A program made the position numbers and the translations under genes. DNA of 64,000 bases. Source: Aureococcus anophagefferens. Taxonomy: Eukaryota > Sar > Pelagophyceae > Pelagomonadales > Pelagomonadaceae. The notes beneath the pieces were generated by a model. That model worked only from the letters and a program-made list of their open reading frames with translations. It did no database searches and was not told where the DNA came from. Location: contig NW_008705587.1 of the NCBI RefSeq assembly GCF_000186865.1, forward strand, positions 104,652 through 168,651. The letters are read 5' to 3'. Shown in pieces: positions 45,058 through 53,954 of this stretch (the first letter of the stretch is position 1; each line of letters starts with the position of its first letter).

Positions 45058-46947
45058 CTAGTAGAACCACTCGTCCTTCATGTCGACGTTCTGCGTGTCG
45101 AGGGACGCGAGGAGCTTCGACGCCGCGTGGACCTTGGGCAGCTCGTGGGCGAAGAACCAGGACATCGTGTGGAGCTTGCCGTGGTAGAAGGCGTCGTCGT
45201 CGCCCGCGCCGGCCTCGAGGGCCGCGGACGCGATGGTGCCCTGCTTGAGCCACATCCAGGCGACGACGAGGTGGCCCGCGGCCGTGAGGTACTCGTTCGA
45301 GTTCGCGAGGAACGTGTCGACGTCGCCCGCCGCCGCGACGCCCACGAGCTTTTCCGTCGTTTTCCCGAAGGTCTCGAGCGCCGCCCCGAGGGCCGCCGCG
45401 GCCGGGCGGAGCTCCGCGTGGGCCGCCGCGGCCTCGGCGTCCGCGGCGACGCGCGCCGCGAGCGCCGCGAGCGCCGCGCCGCCGGCCATGGGCACCTTGC
45501 GGCCCAGCAGGTCCAGGCTCTGGATGCCCGTCGTGCCCTCGTAGATGGAGTTGACGCGCGCGTCGCGGTAGAGCTGCTCGACGATGAAGTCCGTCGTGTA
45601 GCCCGCGCCGCCGTGGACCTGGATCGCCAAACGGTTCGCCTCGAGCCCCCACTCCGACGGCCACGACTTGATCATGGGGATGAGCAGCTCGAGGACGAGG
45701 TGGAGCTCCTGCTTCGCCGCGGCGTCTTCGCAGACGGCCATCTTGTCGATGAGCTCGGCGCCGTAGAGGCTCAGCGCGACGCCGCCCTCGGAGTACGCGC
45801 GCGCGGCCAGCAGCATGCGCTTCACGTCCGCGTGCTGCACGATGGGCACCATGGGCGCCGCGGGGTCCTTGGACGTCAGGGGCCGGCCCTGGGCGCGGTC
45901 GCGGGCGTACCGCAGCGCCGCGGTGTAGCCGGCGACGCCGGACGCGGCCGCGCCCATGCCGACGCCGACCCGGAGCTCGTTCATCATGACGAACATGCAC
46001 TTCAGGCCCTCGTGGGGCTCGCCGACGAGATACCCCGTCGCCGCGCCCGTGCGGTCGCCGAAGAGGAGCTCGCCGGCGTTCACCGACGCGATCTGGCCCA
46101 TCTTGTGGTTCATGCCGCCGAGGTAGACGTCGTTGCGCGCGCCGTTCTCCAGCACTTTCGGCACGAGGAAGAGCGAGATGCCCTTGACGCCCGGCGGCGC
46201 GCCGGGGAGCTTCGCGAGGACGAAGTGCACGATGTTCTCCGACAGGCCCTGGTCGCCGCCCGTGATCCACATCTTGTTGCCCTTGATCGCGTAGGACCCG
46301 TCGCCGTTCGGCGCCGCGGACGTCCGGAGGTCCGTGAGCGAGCTCCCCGCGTGGCTCTCGCTGAGGCACATGGTGCCGTAGGCCTCGCCGGACGTGAGCT
46401 TCGGGAGCCAGGTCGCCTGCTGCTCCGGCGAGCCGTGCGCCGCGAGGAGCGTGATCGACCCGTTCGTGACGCCGTGGTAGCTCATGAGGCCCGTGTTCGC
46501 GACGGAGAACGGCAGGTTCGCGAGCGCCGCGGCGCAGACGGGCAGGCCGAGGCCGCCCTTGTCCTGCTCCAGCGTCATGCCGATGAAGCCGCCCTCGGCG
46601 TACTGCTTCTGCGCGTCGACGACGGCCGCGGGGTGGACGACCACGTCCGCGTCCGCGTCGTAGGTCGGCGCCTCGCGGTCGCCGACGGGGTTCGCGTCGT
46701 AGAAGACCTCCTCGGCGAGCGTCGACCCGGCCTCGACGATGGATTCGATGGTCTCCACGTCGTGGTCCCGGAAGCGCTCCGTCGCCAGCAGCGCTTGCAG
46801 GTCGATGAACTCGTGGAGCAGGAACTGGAGCTCGCGGCCGTGCAGGAGTTTCGAGGACGTGAGGTGCGGCGTCGACGAGGCCGTTGCCGTAGCAGTGGAG
46901 AGCGCGCGCTTCGCGAGCGCGCGCAGAGCTTGGGACCGCATCATCAT
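45058..46947 (-). CDS. Large acyl-CoA dehydrogenase, DmdC-like
   Basis: A 629-residue flavoprotein of the long acyl-CoA dehydrogenase type. It has the extra N-terminal region (ELQFLLHEFIDLQALLATER) and C-terminal extension seen in bacterial DmdC and related FadE-like enzymes. Key segments are CLSESHAGSSLTDLRTSA, GNKMWITGGDQGLSENIVH, KGISLFLVPKVLENG, MNHKMGQIASVNAG, MMNELRVGVG, HADVKRMLLAARAYSEGG, QVHGGAGYTTDFIVEQLYRD and VNSIYEGTTGIQSLDLLGRK, the last holding the catalytic Glu. A basic, Ser/Ala-rich N-terminus suggests mitochondrial import. Oxidation of methylthiopropanoyl-CoA from DMSP is a plausible role in a marine alga but is inference. Confidence 0.9.
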   Translation of the reverse strand: MMMRSQALRALAKRALSTATATASSTPHLTSSKLLHGRELQFLLHEFIDLQALLATERFRDHDVETIESIVEAGSTLAEEVFYDANPVGDREAPTYDADADVVVHPAAVVDAQKQYAEGGFIGMTLEQDKGGLGLPVCAAALANLPFSVANTGLMSYHGVTNGSITLLAAHGSPEQQATWLPKLTSGEAYGTMCLSESHAGSSLTDLRTSAAPNGDGSYAIKGNKMWITGGDQGLSENIVHFVLAKLPGAPPGVKGISLFLVPKVLENGARNDVYLGGMNHKMGQIASVNAGELLFGDRTGAATGYLVGEPHEGLKCMFVMMNELRVGVGMGAAASGVAGYTAALRYARDRAQGRPLTSKDPAAPMVPIVQHADVKRMLLAARAYSEGGVALSLYGAELIDKMAVCEDAAAKQELHLVLELLIPMIKSWPSEWGLEANRLAIQVHGGAGYTTDFIVEQLYRDARVNSIYEGTTGIQSLDLLGRKVPMAGGAALAALAARVAADAEAAAAHAELRPAAAALGAALETFGKTTEKLVGVAAAGDVDTFLANSNEYLTAAGHLVVAWMWLKQGTIASAALEAGAGDDDAFYHGKLHTMSWFFAHELPKVHAASKLLASLDTQNVDMKDEWFY

Positions 46948-47028
46948 TCGATCGCGATCGGCGTGGCGCCGAAGATCACGGGAGCGTGCAGTAGGCTTGC
47001 AGTCGCGCCACGTGCCGCTATTGTGCCG

Positions 47029-48856
47029 CTACCTCCTTACCCTCTCGTCGTACGCGCGCCGCAGCCGCCCGGCGAGTTCGCCGACGACGTCGGGCCGATC
47101 GGCGGCCTCGTTGGCGTTCTCGTAGTCGTCGAAGCAGGACGCCCCGTCGCACGCGCCGTGGCCGTAGAGCTCCCGCGCCAGCAGCCCGGACGGGGACCAG
47201 TCCGGCTCGAGGGCCGCGCCGAGCCAGCGCCGCCACTCCGTGTAGCGCCAGGCGTCCACCCGGAGCGACGCGCCCATGGCGAAGAAGCGCGACCGCTCGA
47301 CGAACTCGCAGACGTTGTCCCGCCAGTAGTCGCTCGCGTTCGCCTCGTCGGACGGGCACCGCGGGTATTCCGCCAAGGCCTCGGCGCGGCCGCCCGCCGT
47401 CGCGTTCCAGGGACCGGCCTGGTCGAGGACGGCCGCGAAGGAGCGGCCGTCGACGGCTTCGTCGAGCGGCGCGCCCGCGAGCTCGGCCATCGTCGGAAAG
47501 ACGTCGACGAGCTCGACGAGGGCCGACGACCGCTTGCCGTGCGTCGCCGGCCGCGTCGGGTCCGCGACGATCAGCGGCACGCGGAGCCCCGCCTCCCACT
47601 CCGTGAACTTCTGCCACGCGCCGTGCTCGCCCAGGCTCCAGCCGTGGTCGCCGTGGAGCACGACGAGGGTCGACGACGCGAGACCGGTGGCATCGAGGGC
47701 GTCGAGGACGCGCCCGAGCTGCGAGTCCATCCAGGCCGTCGCCGCGTAGTAGTGGCGCCGGAACGCCGAACCGTTCGCGCGCGGCAGCGGCGAGAAGGGA
47801 TCCGCCTGGAATCCTCTGGTCGTCATGGACGAGAGCGCGATGGGCGCGACGGACGGATCGAGCGCGCCGTGCGCCGCGGCGTCGCTCTGGTTCCCGAGGA
47901 AGGGCGACGGGTAGCGCCAGGGCGTGTGGGGCTTCCGGAGGCCGGCGGCGACGAAGAAGGGCCGTCGAGCCGCGGCGAGTCGGAGCTTGTCGGCGGCGTC
48001 GTCGGCGATGACCTTGTCGCAGAACGGTCCGCTCCCGTCGAGGGGCTCGCCGTCTTCCGTCGCGTCGACGGCGCAGGCGACGCGGGACCAGCCGCCGGCG
48101 CAGCGCGCATCGGCGCGACGGCGTCGACGTCGGCCATGCTCGCGTTCCAGGACGGCGGGTCCTGGTTCGGCGGCAGGCCCGGGCCGACCCAGAACGGCGG
48201 CGTCGACCCGCCCTCCTCCGTGTGGAAGATCTTGCCCGTGCCTACGGTGGGACATCTCCCTCGAAGAATCCCGGCGAACGACGCCGCGCCGCGCCCGCGG
48301 TCCAGTAGCCGCGCTCTCGGAAGTGCTGCGGCGTCGTTGTGGTGCGAGCCCACCACGTCGCGTCGGCGCCGGACGCCCCGGACACGGCGCCCGAAGAAGG
48401 CGCGCGCGCCGCCGCGGCGCCGTGGAGAAAGCAGGTCCCGTTCGCGTAGGTCCACTTCGCGCAGGCGGCGGCGAGCGTGCAGTGGGAGCAGCACTCGCCG
48501 GCCATGCCGCCGTCGCGCGCGATGCTCACCTCGGCGATTTCGTCGCCGCGCCAGGCGGCGTCCGGGAGTTCTAAGCCGCAGTCGGCCTGGCGCACGTGGT
48601 TCGCGAAGTTCCAGGCTTTTGTGCTCCGCGGCCGGAGGCCCGTCAGGAAGGAATTGCGCGACGGGCTGCAGACGGCCTGGTTCGCGTAGGCGCGGTCGAA
48701 GACGACGCCGCGTTCCGCCAGAGCTCGCAGGTGCGGTGTTGGGACATTGTCCGTGTAGGGTTCGATGGATGGGCGTAGGTCGTCGACAAGGACGTAGAGC
48801 ACGTTCAGTTTCGCGCTAGCGATGGCCAGGACCGTCGCGAGCCGTAAAGCAGTCAT
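47029..48856 (-). CDS. Sulfatase, iduronate-2-sulfatase-like, with a short putative intron and one frame break
   Basis: Starts at ATG 48856 with a signal peptide (MTALRLATVLAIASA). NVLYVLVDDLRPSIEPY is the metal-binding start, and NQAVCSPSRNSFLTG has the C-x-P-S-R formylglycine motif. An insert with paired Cys follows. The frame then needs removal of 48242-48294 (53 nt, GC-AG) to give YWTAGTGKIFHTEEGG, and one missing base at about 48112 to continue as DARCAGGWSRVACAVD. The rest (KPHTPWRYPSPF, VVLHGDHGWSLGEHGAWQKF, RVPLIVADP) is the classic second half. Expected to hydrolyse sulfate esters on polysaccharides in the secretory route. The two interruptions may be real or errors. Confidence 0.85.
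48242..48294 (-). other. Putative 53-nt GC-AG intron in the sulfatase
   Basis: In transcript sense, GCGG|GCGCGGCG to CCACCGTAG|GCACGGG. Removal restores the sulfatase consensus G-x-G-K-I-F-H and bypasses the in-frame TAG formed by the acceptor itself. The GC donor parallels the introner donors. A two-base deletion would be the alternative explanation. Confidence 0.55.
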
Positions 48857-48933
48857 GCGCTTCGAGCAGCACTCAAGCTGGGGCTGCCTTCGCGGCGTCG
48901 AGGGCTGCGAACATCGGGCGCATTGAAACTTCA

Positions 48934-50541
48934 ATGACCGCTTCAGCTAACACGAATCAAATCAGTCGAGACGATATCACACCCGCCACCAGCGTCGCGC
49001 TTGCCCACAGCCGACCCGCCTCCTCGACACTCGACGTCGTCGCCCTCGACAGCGTGCTCGCGACGATGTCCAGCCGCGATGTCGTCGACCTCACGCAGTC
49101 GGATGACGACTGCACACAAGCCCCGACGCCCGCCGCCGCGCCAAGGCCCGCGCCGCGGCCCGCGGCCGCGCCGCGGCCCGCACCGACGCCCGCCGCCGCG
49201 CCGAGGCCCGTGAAGACGCCCGCGGCGCCGGCGCCGCCCGCGGAGGTGACGCCCGACGCGCCGGCGCCGCCGCGCGCGCCCGCGCCGCCGCGCGCGCCGC
49301 CCCGGGACGACGACGACCCGGAGCTGAAGCGGGCCGAGAAGCGGCGGCGGCTCGGGGCACAAGCGTCCCAGGAGTCGGAGGAGGACCAGCTCGCGCGCAT
49401 CCTGGCCGAGTCGGAGGAGACCGAGCGGGCCGAGAAGCGGCGGCGGCTCGAGGCGCAAGCGTCCCAGGAGTCGGAGGAGGACCAGCTCGCGCGCATCCTG
49501 GCCGAGTCCGCGGCGACGGCGGAAGCGGAAGCGCGCGCGCGCGCCGAGGCTCTGAGGCGCGCCGACGACGAACGAAAGCCGCTGACGACGGCCGAGTTCG
49601 TCGCCCTGTGGCGCGCGACGGAGGAGGGCACGGGCGTCGCCATGACCGACATCGAGGCGGGGACGCTGGTCCGCACGGGCAACGCCGCGGGCTCCGTGAG
49701 CGGCGCGACGCAGGACAAGGCCCAGTACGGGCGCCTCTTCTTCGGCGCCACGCGGACCGTCGCCGAGCTCACGAATTTGAAGGCGTCGGAGGTTTTCGTG
49801 GACATCGGGTGCGGCGTGGGCAACGCGACGATGCAGATGGCCTGCACGGTGGGCTGCGAGGCGCGGGGCATCGAGCTCATGCCGGACCGCCACATCGTCG
49901 GCCACGAGCACATGTGGCCCGCCCTCCAGCACGCCATCGGCGAGCGCGACGGCCCCCCGCCCAAGGTCGGCGAGGTCGTCCTCCGGCAGGCGGACCTCGC
50001 GGACCCCGCGGTCGCGGAGTTCCTCAGCTCGGCGGACGTCGCCTTCGTGAACAACTACAACGAGATCTTCGGCGCGCGGTCCTGCAAGCACGGCGAGCGG
50101 TCCCTCGACGAGCACGTCGCGCGCGTCTTCGCCTGCATGAAGCCGGGCTCCCGCATGGTCACGTTCCACCCGCTCGCGCTGGGCATGGACGCCGAGAAGG
50201 TGAACGAGGTCCGCCGGGACCGGGGCCTGGCGCCCAGCGCCGACGCGTCCTTCTTCACGAAAGCGCAGTCGACGCTCGCGCCGGGCCCGACGGCCTGGGC
50301 GCCGCGCGGCGAGGACGTCGTCTCGTGGTCCGACGGGCCCATCAAGGCCTACCTCTACACGCGCACGGCCCAGTCCCTCGAGAAAGCCTGCTTCCTCTGC
50401 ACGAACCGAAAGTGCGTGGGCAAGGACATCCCGACGGCCTTCGTCAACGAGGAGTCCCTCGACCTCGTCACGGAGTGCATCTTCTGCGGCGAGAGCCGCC
50501 GGCCCGCCGAGCGCGACCGCGGCGAATCCAGGCGGGGCTAA
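48934..50541 (+). CDS. DOT1-like histone H3K79 methyltransferase with SIM and UIM-like motifs
   Basis: A 535-residue protein. The C-terminal half is a DOT1-type Class I methyltransferase: QYGRLFFGATRTVAELTNLK, EVFVDIGCGVGNATMQMA (SAM site), GIELMPDRH, ADVAFVNNYNEIFG and SRMVTFHPLALG. The family methylates H3 lysine 79 in the nucleosome. The N-terminus has DVVDLTQSDDD at 49-59, a classical SUMO-interaction motif, a Pro/Ala tract, and a duplicated unit with SQESEEDQLARILAES that resembles a ubiquitin-interacting motif. A C-terminal Cys set (CFLCTNRKC, CIFCGES) looks like a zinc knuckle. ATG 48934 is used (alternative 49066). 77 bases separate it from the divergent sulfatase gene. Confidence 0.9.
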   Translation: MTASANTNQISRDDITPATSVALAHSRPASSTLDVVALDSVLATMSSRDVVDLTQSDDDCTQAPTPAAAPRPAPRPAAAPRPAPTPAAAPRPVKTPAAPAPPAEVTPDAPAPPRAPAPPRAPPRDDDDPELKRAEKRRRLGAQASQESEEDQLARILAESEETERAEKRRRLEAQASQESEEDQLARILAESAATAEAEARARAEALRRADDERKPLTTAEFVALWRATEEGTGVAMTDIEAGTLVRTGNAAGSVSGATQDKAQYGRLFFGATRTVAELTNLKASEVFVDIGCGVGNATMQMACTVGCEARGIELMPDRHIVGHEHMWPALQHAIGERDGPPPKVGEVVLRQADLADPAVAEFLSSADVAFVNNYNEIFGARSCKHGERSLDEHVARVFACMKPGSRMVTFHPLALGMDAEKVNEVRRDRGLAPSADASFFTKAQSTLAPGPTAWAPRGEDVVSWSDGPIKAYLYTRTAQSLEKACFLCTNRKCVGKDIPTAFVNEESLDLVTECIFCGESRRPAERDRGESRRG

Positions 50542-50636
50542 AGCGATGTTTATTTCCGAGTTGGATTTTTTTGGCGTTCACGTCGCCTCGATTTCGCACT
50601 TGATTTCGCGTTGGCGACCTCAGGTTCTTTCGGCCC

Positions 50637-52250
50637 ATGTTGACCATCAAGTTGATGTCCGCGGGGTCGGGCTGCGAAATGGATCCGAGCGAGAATGATG
50701 CCCCCATGAAAGCGAGCAGAGAGGAGACGAAGGAGGATGGCTGCGGCTGCCTGCTCGGCGGCAACGCTCCGACGAAAGCGATGGAGACCGCGCCGAGCGA
50801 TGCGAGCGCGGCACTGGCGCTCGTGCGCCGCGCGGCGCTCGTCGCGAACCTGTCGAACCTCGCCTTCGGCTACGACGTCGGCGTCATGAGCGGTGCGCTG
50901 CTCTACCTGCGGCGGCCGGACCAGCTCGGCTTCACCGACGTCCAGGCGGAAGTCGCCGCGAGCCTCTTCAACCTCGCGGCCGCGGCGGCGTCGCTCGGCG
51001 TCGCGGGGCCGCTCAGCGACCGCCGCGGCCGCCGCGCCGCGCTGCTGGTTTCCGCGGCGCTCCTCCTCGCCGGGTTCGTGTGCCAGGCGTTCGCGCCGTC
51101 CTTCGCGGTCCTGGCCTTTGGGCGCGCGCTCGCCGGGTCGGGCTCGGGCGTCGCGTGGGTCTCCGCGAGCACGTGTCGCCGCGTCTGGGCAATTGGATGG
51201 ATGCAGATATCTGCCTCGCCGCTAGGTACGCTCATGGCCGAGCTCGCGCCGACGAAGGAGCGGGGGAAGCTCACGGCCGTCGCGGATCTGGGCATCAACG
51301 TCGGCATCGTGGTCGGGTACGCGTCGTCGCTGGCGTGTATCGGGGTCTTCCGGGACGACGAGCGGCGCTGGCGGTCCATGCTCGGTTTGGGCGCTTCCCT
51401 GCCGGCGGCGCTCCTCCTCCTGCGAGGCGCGCTGCCCGAGTCGCCGCGCTGGCTTCTCGCGAACGGCCGCGCGGACGAGGCGCGCCGCGTGCTCGAGGCC
51501 TACCACGTGCCGGCGGACGCGGCGGACACCGCCGACGCGTTCGTCGCGCGCGTCGCCGGGCGCCGGCCGGCCGCGGCCGCGGCGCGCGCGAGCGAGACGG
51601 AGCGGCGGCGGTCGCTCCAGGGCTTCGCCGTCGCCGCCGCGGGGCAGGCGAACGGCAGCGAGGGCGTCCTGTACTACGTCGGCTACGTGCTCCGCGACGG
51701 CCTCGGCCTCGCGTCGCAGGTCCAGGTCCTCGCGGCGTCGCTCGGCGTCGGCGTCGTCAAGCTCCTCGGCGTCGTCGTCGCCATGGCGCGCGTCGAGCGC
51801 GCGGGCCGGCGGCCCATGCTCGCGCTGTCCGGCGCCTCCCTGGCCGTCACGCTCGCGCTCCTCGCGGCGACGGTCGCCGCGGGCGCGCCGAGCGTCGTCG
51901 TCGTCCTCCTGCTGTGCGCCTACATGTTCGCGTTCTCGCTCGGGGCCGGGTCGCTCGCCGTCGTCGTCGCGACGGAGCTGCAGCCCGAGGCGAATCGCGG
52001 CACGCTCGTCGCGCGCGCCGTCTTCCTGAACCGCCTCGTGAGCGGCACCTGCGCGGCGACGTTCTTGTCGCTGACGCGACGCGCCGGCGTCGACGGAACG
52101 TTCGCTTTTTACGCGGTCTGCTCCGCGATGACCGCGGTCGTCTTCGCGCGCACGCCGGAGACGAAGGGTCTGGATCTCGAGGCCATCCACGCCGACGCCG
52201 GCGCGGACGTCGAGCTCCAGAGCCCGCTGCAGGGGGGCGCCGCGGTCTAA
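50637..52250 (+). CDS. Sugar-porter-type MFS transporter
   Basis: 537 codons from ATG 50637. Typical sugar/inositol porter signatures occur: ANLSNLAFGYDVGVMSGALL (TM1), GPLSDRRGRRAALL, MAELAPTKERGKLTAVADLG, PESPRWLLANGRADEAR (PESPR motif) and ERAGRRPMLALSG. The C-terminus, TPETKGLDLEAIHAD, matches the PETKG motif. The segment between VSAST and TLMAEL is 17 residues longer than usual and of different composition; removal of a 51-nt intron at 51175-51225 would give VSASTCTLMAEL in frame. The N-terminal 60 residues are soluble and Cys-containing (GCGCLLGG). The substrate is likely a hexose or polyol; membrane location is unknown. Confidence 0.92.
   Translation: MLTIKLMSAGSGCEMDPSENDAPMKASREETKEDGCGCLLGGNAPTKAMETAPSDASAALALVRRAALVANLSNLAFGYDVGVMSGALLYLRRPDQLGFTDVQAEVAASLFNLAAAAASLGVAGPLSDRRGRRAALLVSAALLLAGFVCQAFAPSFAVLAFGRALAGSGSGVAWVSASTCRRVWAIGWMQISASPLGTLMAELAPTKERGKLTAVADLGINVGIVVGYASSLACIGVFRDDERRWRSMLGLGASLPAALLLLRGALPESPRWLLANGRADEARRVLEAYHVPADAADTADAFVARVAGRRPAAAAARASETERRRSLQGFAVAAAGQANGSEGVLYYVGYVLRDGLGLASQVQVLAASLGVGVVKLLGVVVAMARVERAGRRPMLALSGASLAVTLALLAATVAAGAPSVVVVLLLCAYMFAFSLGAGSLAVVVATELQPEANRGTLVARAVFLNRLVSGTCAATFLSLTRRAGVDGTFAFYAVCSAMTAVVFARTPETKGLDLEAIHADAGADVELQSPLQGGAAV
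51175..51225 (+). other. Possible 51-nt in-frame GT-AG intron
   Basis: ACGT|GTCGCC to CCGCTAG|GTACGC. The length is divisible by three and contains no stop, so the frame stays open either way. The segment is visibly lower in GC and encodes RRVWAIGWMQISASPLG in a place where porters have no insertion. Confidence 0.45.
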
Positions 52251-52336
52251 ATTCGCTCCTACAGGCCAACTTTAAGCGGCAGACGGCGTCGGTTGAAGTG
52301 CATGTTGTACCTCAAGGTGCCGCCGCTCTCATCGTG

Positions 52337-53026
52337 ATGGCCGCCGCTGTTTGGCGTCGCATCGTAGCCGCAGCGTGTCTCTTTGCAGCGGGCGATGGCC
52401 TTGTGCCCCGTGCGTCGAGTTCGCCGCGCCGCACGCTTGCCCCGCTTCGAGCGCAGGAGTTGCGCATGGACGTGGCGGACTGCGGTCCCAAGGGGCTGGG
52501 CGCGTTCGCGGCGGAAGCTTGCGTTTCGGGCTCGTACGTCTGCGACTACGTCGGCGAGTCGATCGATTTCGTCGAGCGCGCGACGCGCTACCAGCGCGAC
52601 CCGCCGGCGTACCTGTTCCACCTCGGCGGCGGCGCGATCGCCGGGAGCCACCGGTTCATCGACGCCGTCGCCTCGACGCACGCGTCGCGCGCGATCAACC
52701 ACGCGCAGCACGCCAATCTCGAGTACCGAATCGATTTCGAGGCGCGGCGCGTGTCATTCTACGCGCTCAAAGACATCGCCGAGGGCGACGAGCTCACGTT
52801 CGACTACGGCGAGGAGTACTGGCTCCAGCGTGGCTTCGCGCCGGCGGACGACGACCGCGACTACTCGCCCGCGCGCGTCGCCGCGGAACGATTCAAGCTC
52901 GCCGCGGCGCAGCGGAGTTCCGGGGACGCCGGGTCGAACCCGCTCTCGCGGCGACGGAGGCGCGAGCGCGCGCCGAAGGACGCCGCCGCGCTCGCCGCGC
53001 TCCTCCGGGACCGGCCCGAGCGCTAA
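52337..53026 (+). CDS. Small SET-domain protein with targeting leader
   Basis: A 229-residue protein from ATG 52337. The first 40 residues (MAAAVWRRIVAAACLFAAGD, then GLVPRASSSPRRT) are a leader of plastid type. The SET domain is compact: CGPKGLGAFAAEACVSGSYV, CDYVGESIDF, FIDAVASTHASRAINHAQHA and DELTFDYGEEYW (the N-H and D-Y-G knot motifs). A basic low-complexity tail closes it. SET enzymes methylate protein lysines. The plastid-like leader suggests a non-histone substrate, such as a plastid protein, which is inference. Confidence 0.88.
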   Translation: MAAAVWRRIVAAACLFAAGDGLVPRASSSPRRTLAPLRAQELRMDVADCGPKGLGAFAAEACVSGSYVCDYVGESIDFVERATRYQRDPPAYLFHLGGGAIAGSHRFIDAVASTHASRAINHAQHANLEYRIDFEARRVSFYALKDIAEGDELTFDYGEEYWLQRGFAPADDDRDYSPARVAAERFKLAAAQRSSGDAGSNPLSRRRRRERAPKDAAALAALLRDRPER

Positions 53027-53114
53027 CCTATCCCGCGCGGGCTATGTTCGTCGCTCTTCGTCGCGGGGGCGGCCACACCTGCGTGGTTGAAGCACGACTC
53101 GTCTCGTTTGAGGC

Positions 53115-53954
53115 ATGTTGAAGGTCAAGTTGCACGAGCTCGAGCCGCGCGGCCGAAGCATGACCGCTCTCTGCTGCTTGCGCCAACTGTCGCGCCACCG
53201 ACGACACCGCATCCTCACGAGACGATGCCTCACCAGTGATGACGACGGCCGGCGGTCGCGGCTGCGCGCCCTCTACGAAGACCACGCGCTCGTCCACGGC
53301 CGCGAGGGCGCGGCGCCGACCACAGATCCAACGGTGGTCATAGCTGACCGCAAGATCGCCGACGCGGCGCGCCGCGGCGTGTTTGACGATTTGAAGGGCA
53401 AGCTCAAAACCGCCCCGCACCGGTCACACCTCGACGCCGCGCAGCGCGCGGGCGCGGACATGGCCGGCGTCCTCGCGGCGCAGGGCGTCGCGCCGCGGTC
53501 CGTGGAGCTGAGTCGCGAGGTCGACGCCGCGCGCGCGGCGCTCGTCGCAGCGATACGACGAGTCCCGACCGACGAGCGCGCCGGCGACGCCGGGCTGCTG
53601 GAGAGACGCGACGCTCTGGACGCGCTCGTCACGGCCCAGAACCACGCGGCCGTCGGCGACGCGCTCGCCTTCGGGTCGCGCGCTATCCAGGCGCCACGCT
53701 TCGACTTTGAATGGAGATCGCGCGACTCGACGAGACGTAAGACTCCTGGAGTGTGTGCCGGGAGGCCTGGAGGGCGTTTCTCCACAACGCTGTGCGGCGC
53801 CAGCAGATCGCCAGCGATCAGTGCGCACCTTCGAAATTATGCCTCCTCCGCCCGCCGCCGCGACGCATCGTCCGTCGCGGTCGGCGCGCTTCAAGGCCTG
53901 GGCGACGTCGGCCCGCGCCAGCGTCCAAGCCGACACAACCGCCGCCCCTCGTAA
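53115..53954 (+). CDS. DUF1992 (DNAJC28-type conserved domain) protein; 3' end uncertain
   Basis: ATG 53115, with an alternative at 53160 (MTALCCLRQLSRHRRHR). Residues 75-150 match the DUF1992 domain: ADRKIADAARRGVFDDLKGK corresponds to the family pattern of an acidic helix followed by F-D-x-L-x-G-K. ADMAGVLAAQGVAPRSVELS then corresponds to the N-x-I-L-x-x-x-G-x-x-P block. In animals this domain occurs in the co-chaperone DNAJC28; bacterial homologues stand alone. The frame remains open to 53954 but overlaps the kinase start at 53839. A GTAAGA donor-like site at 53737 suggests that the last exon is elsewhere. No J domain is present. Confidence 0.65.
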   Translation: MLKVKLHELEPRGRSMTALCCLRQLSRHRRHRILTRRCLTSDDDGRRSRLRALYEDHALVHGREGAAPTTDPTVVIADRKIADAARRGVFDDLKGKLKTAPHRSHLDAAQRAGADMAGVLAAQGVAPRSVELSREVDAARAALVAAIRRVPTDERAGDAGLLERRDALDALVTAQNHAAVGDALAFGSRAIQAPRFDFEWRSRDSTRRKTPGVCAGRPGGRFSTTLCGASRSPAISAHLRNYASSARRRDASSVAVGALQGLGDVGPRQRPSRHNRRPS

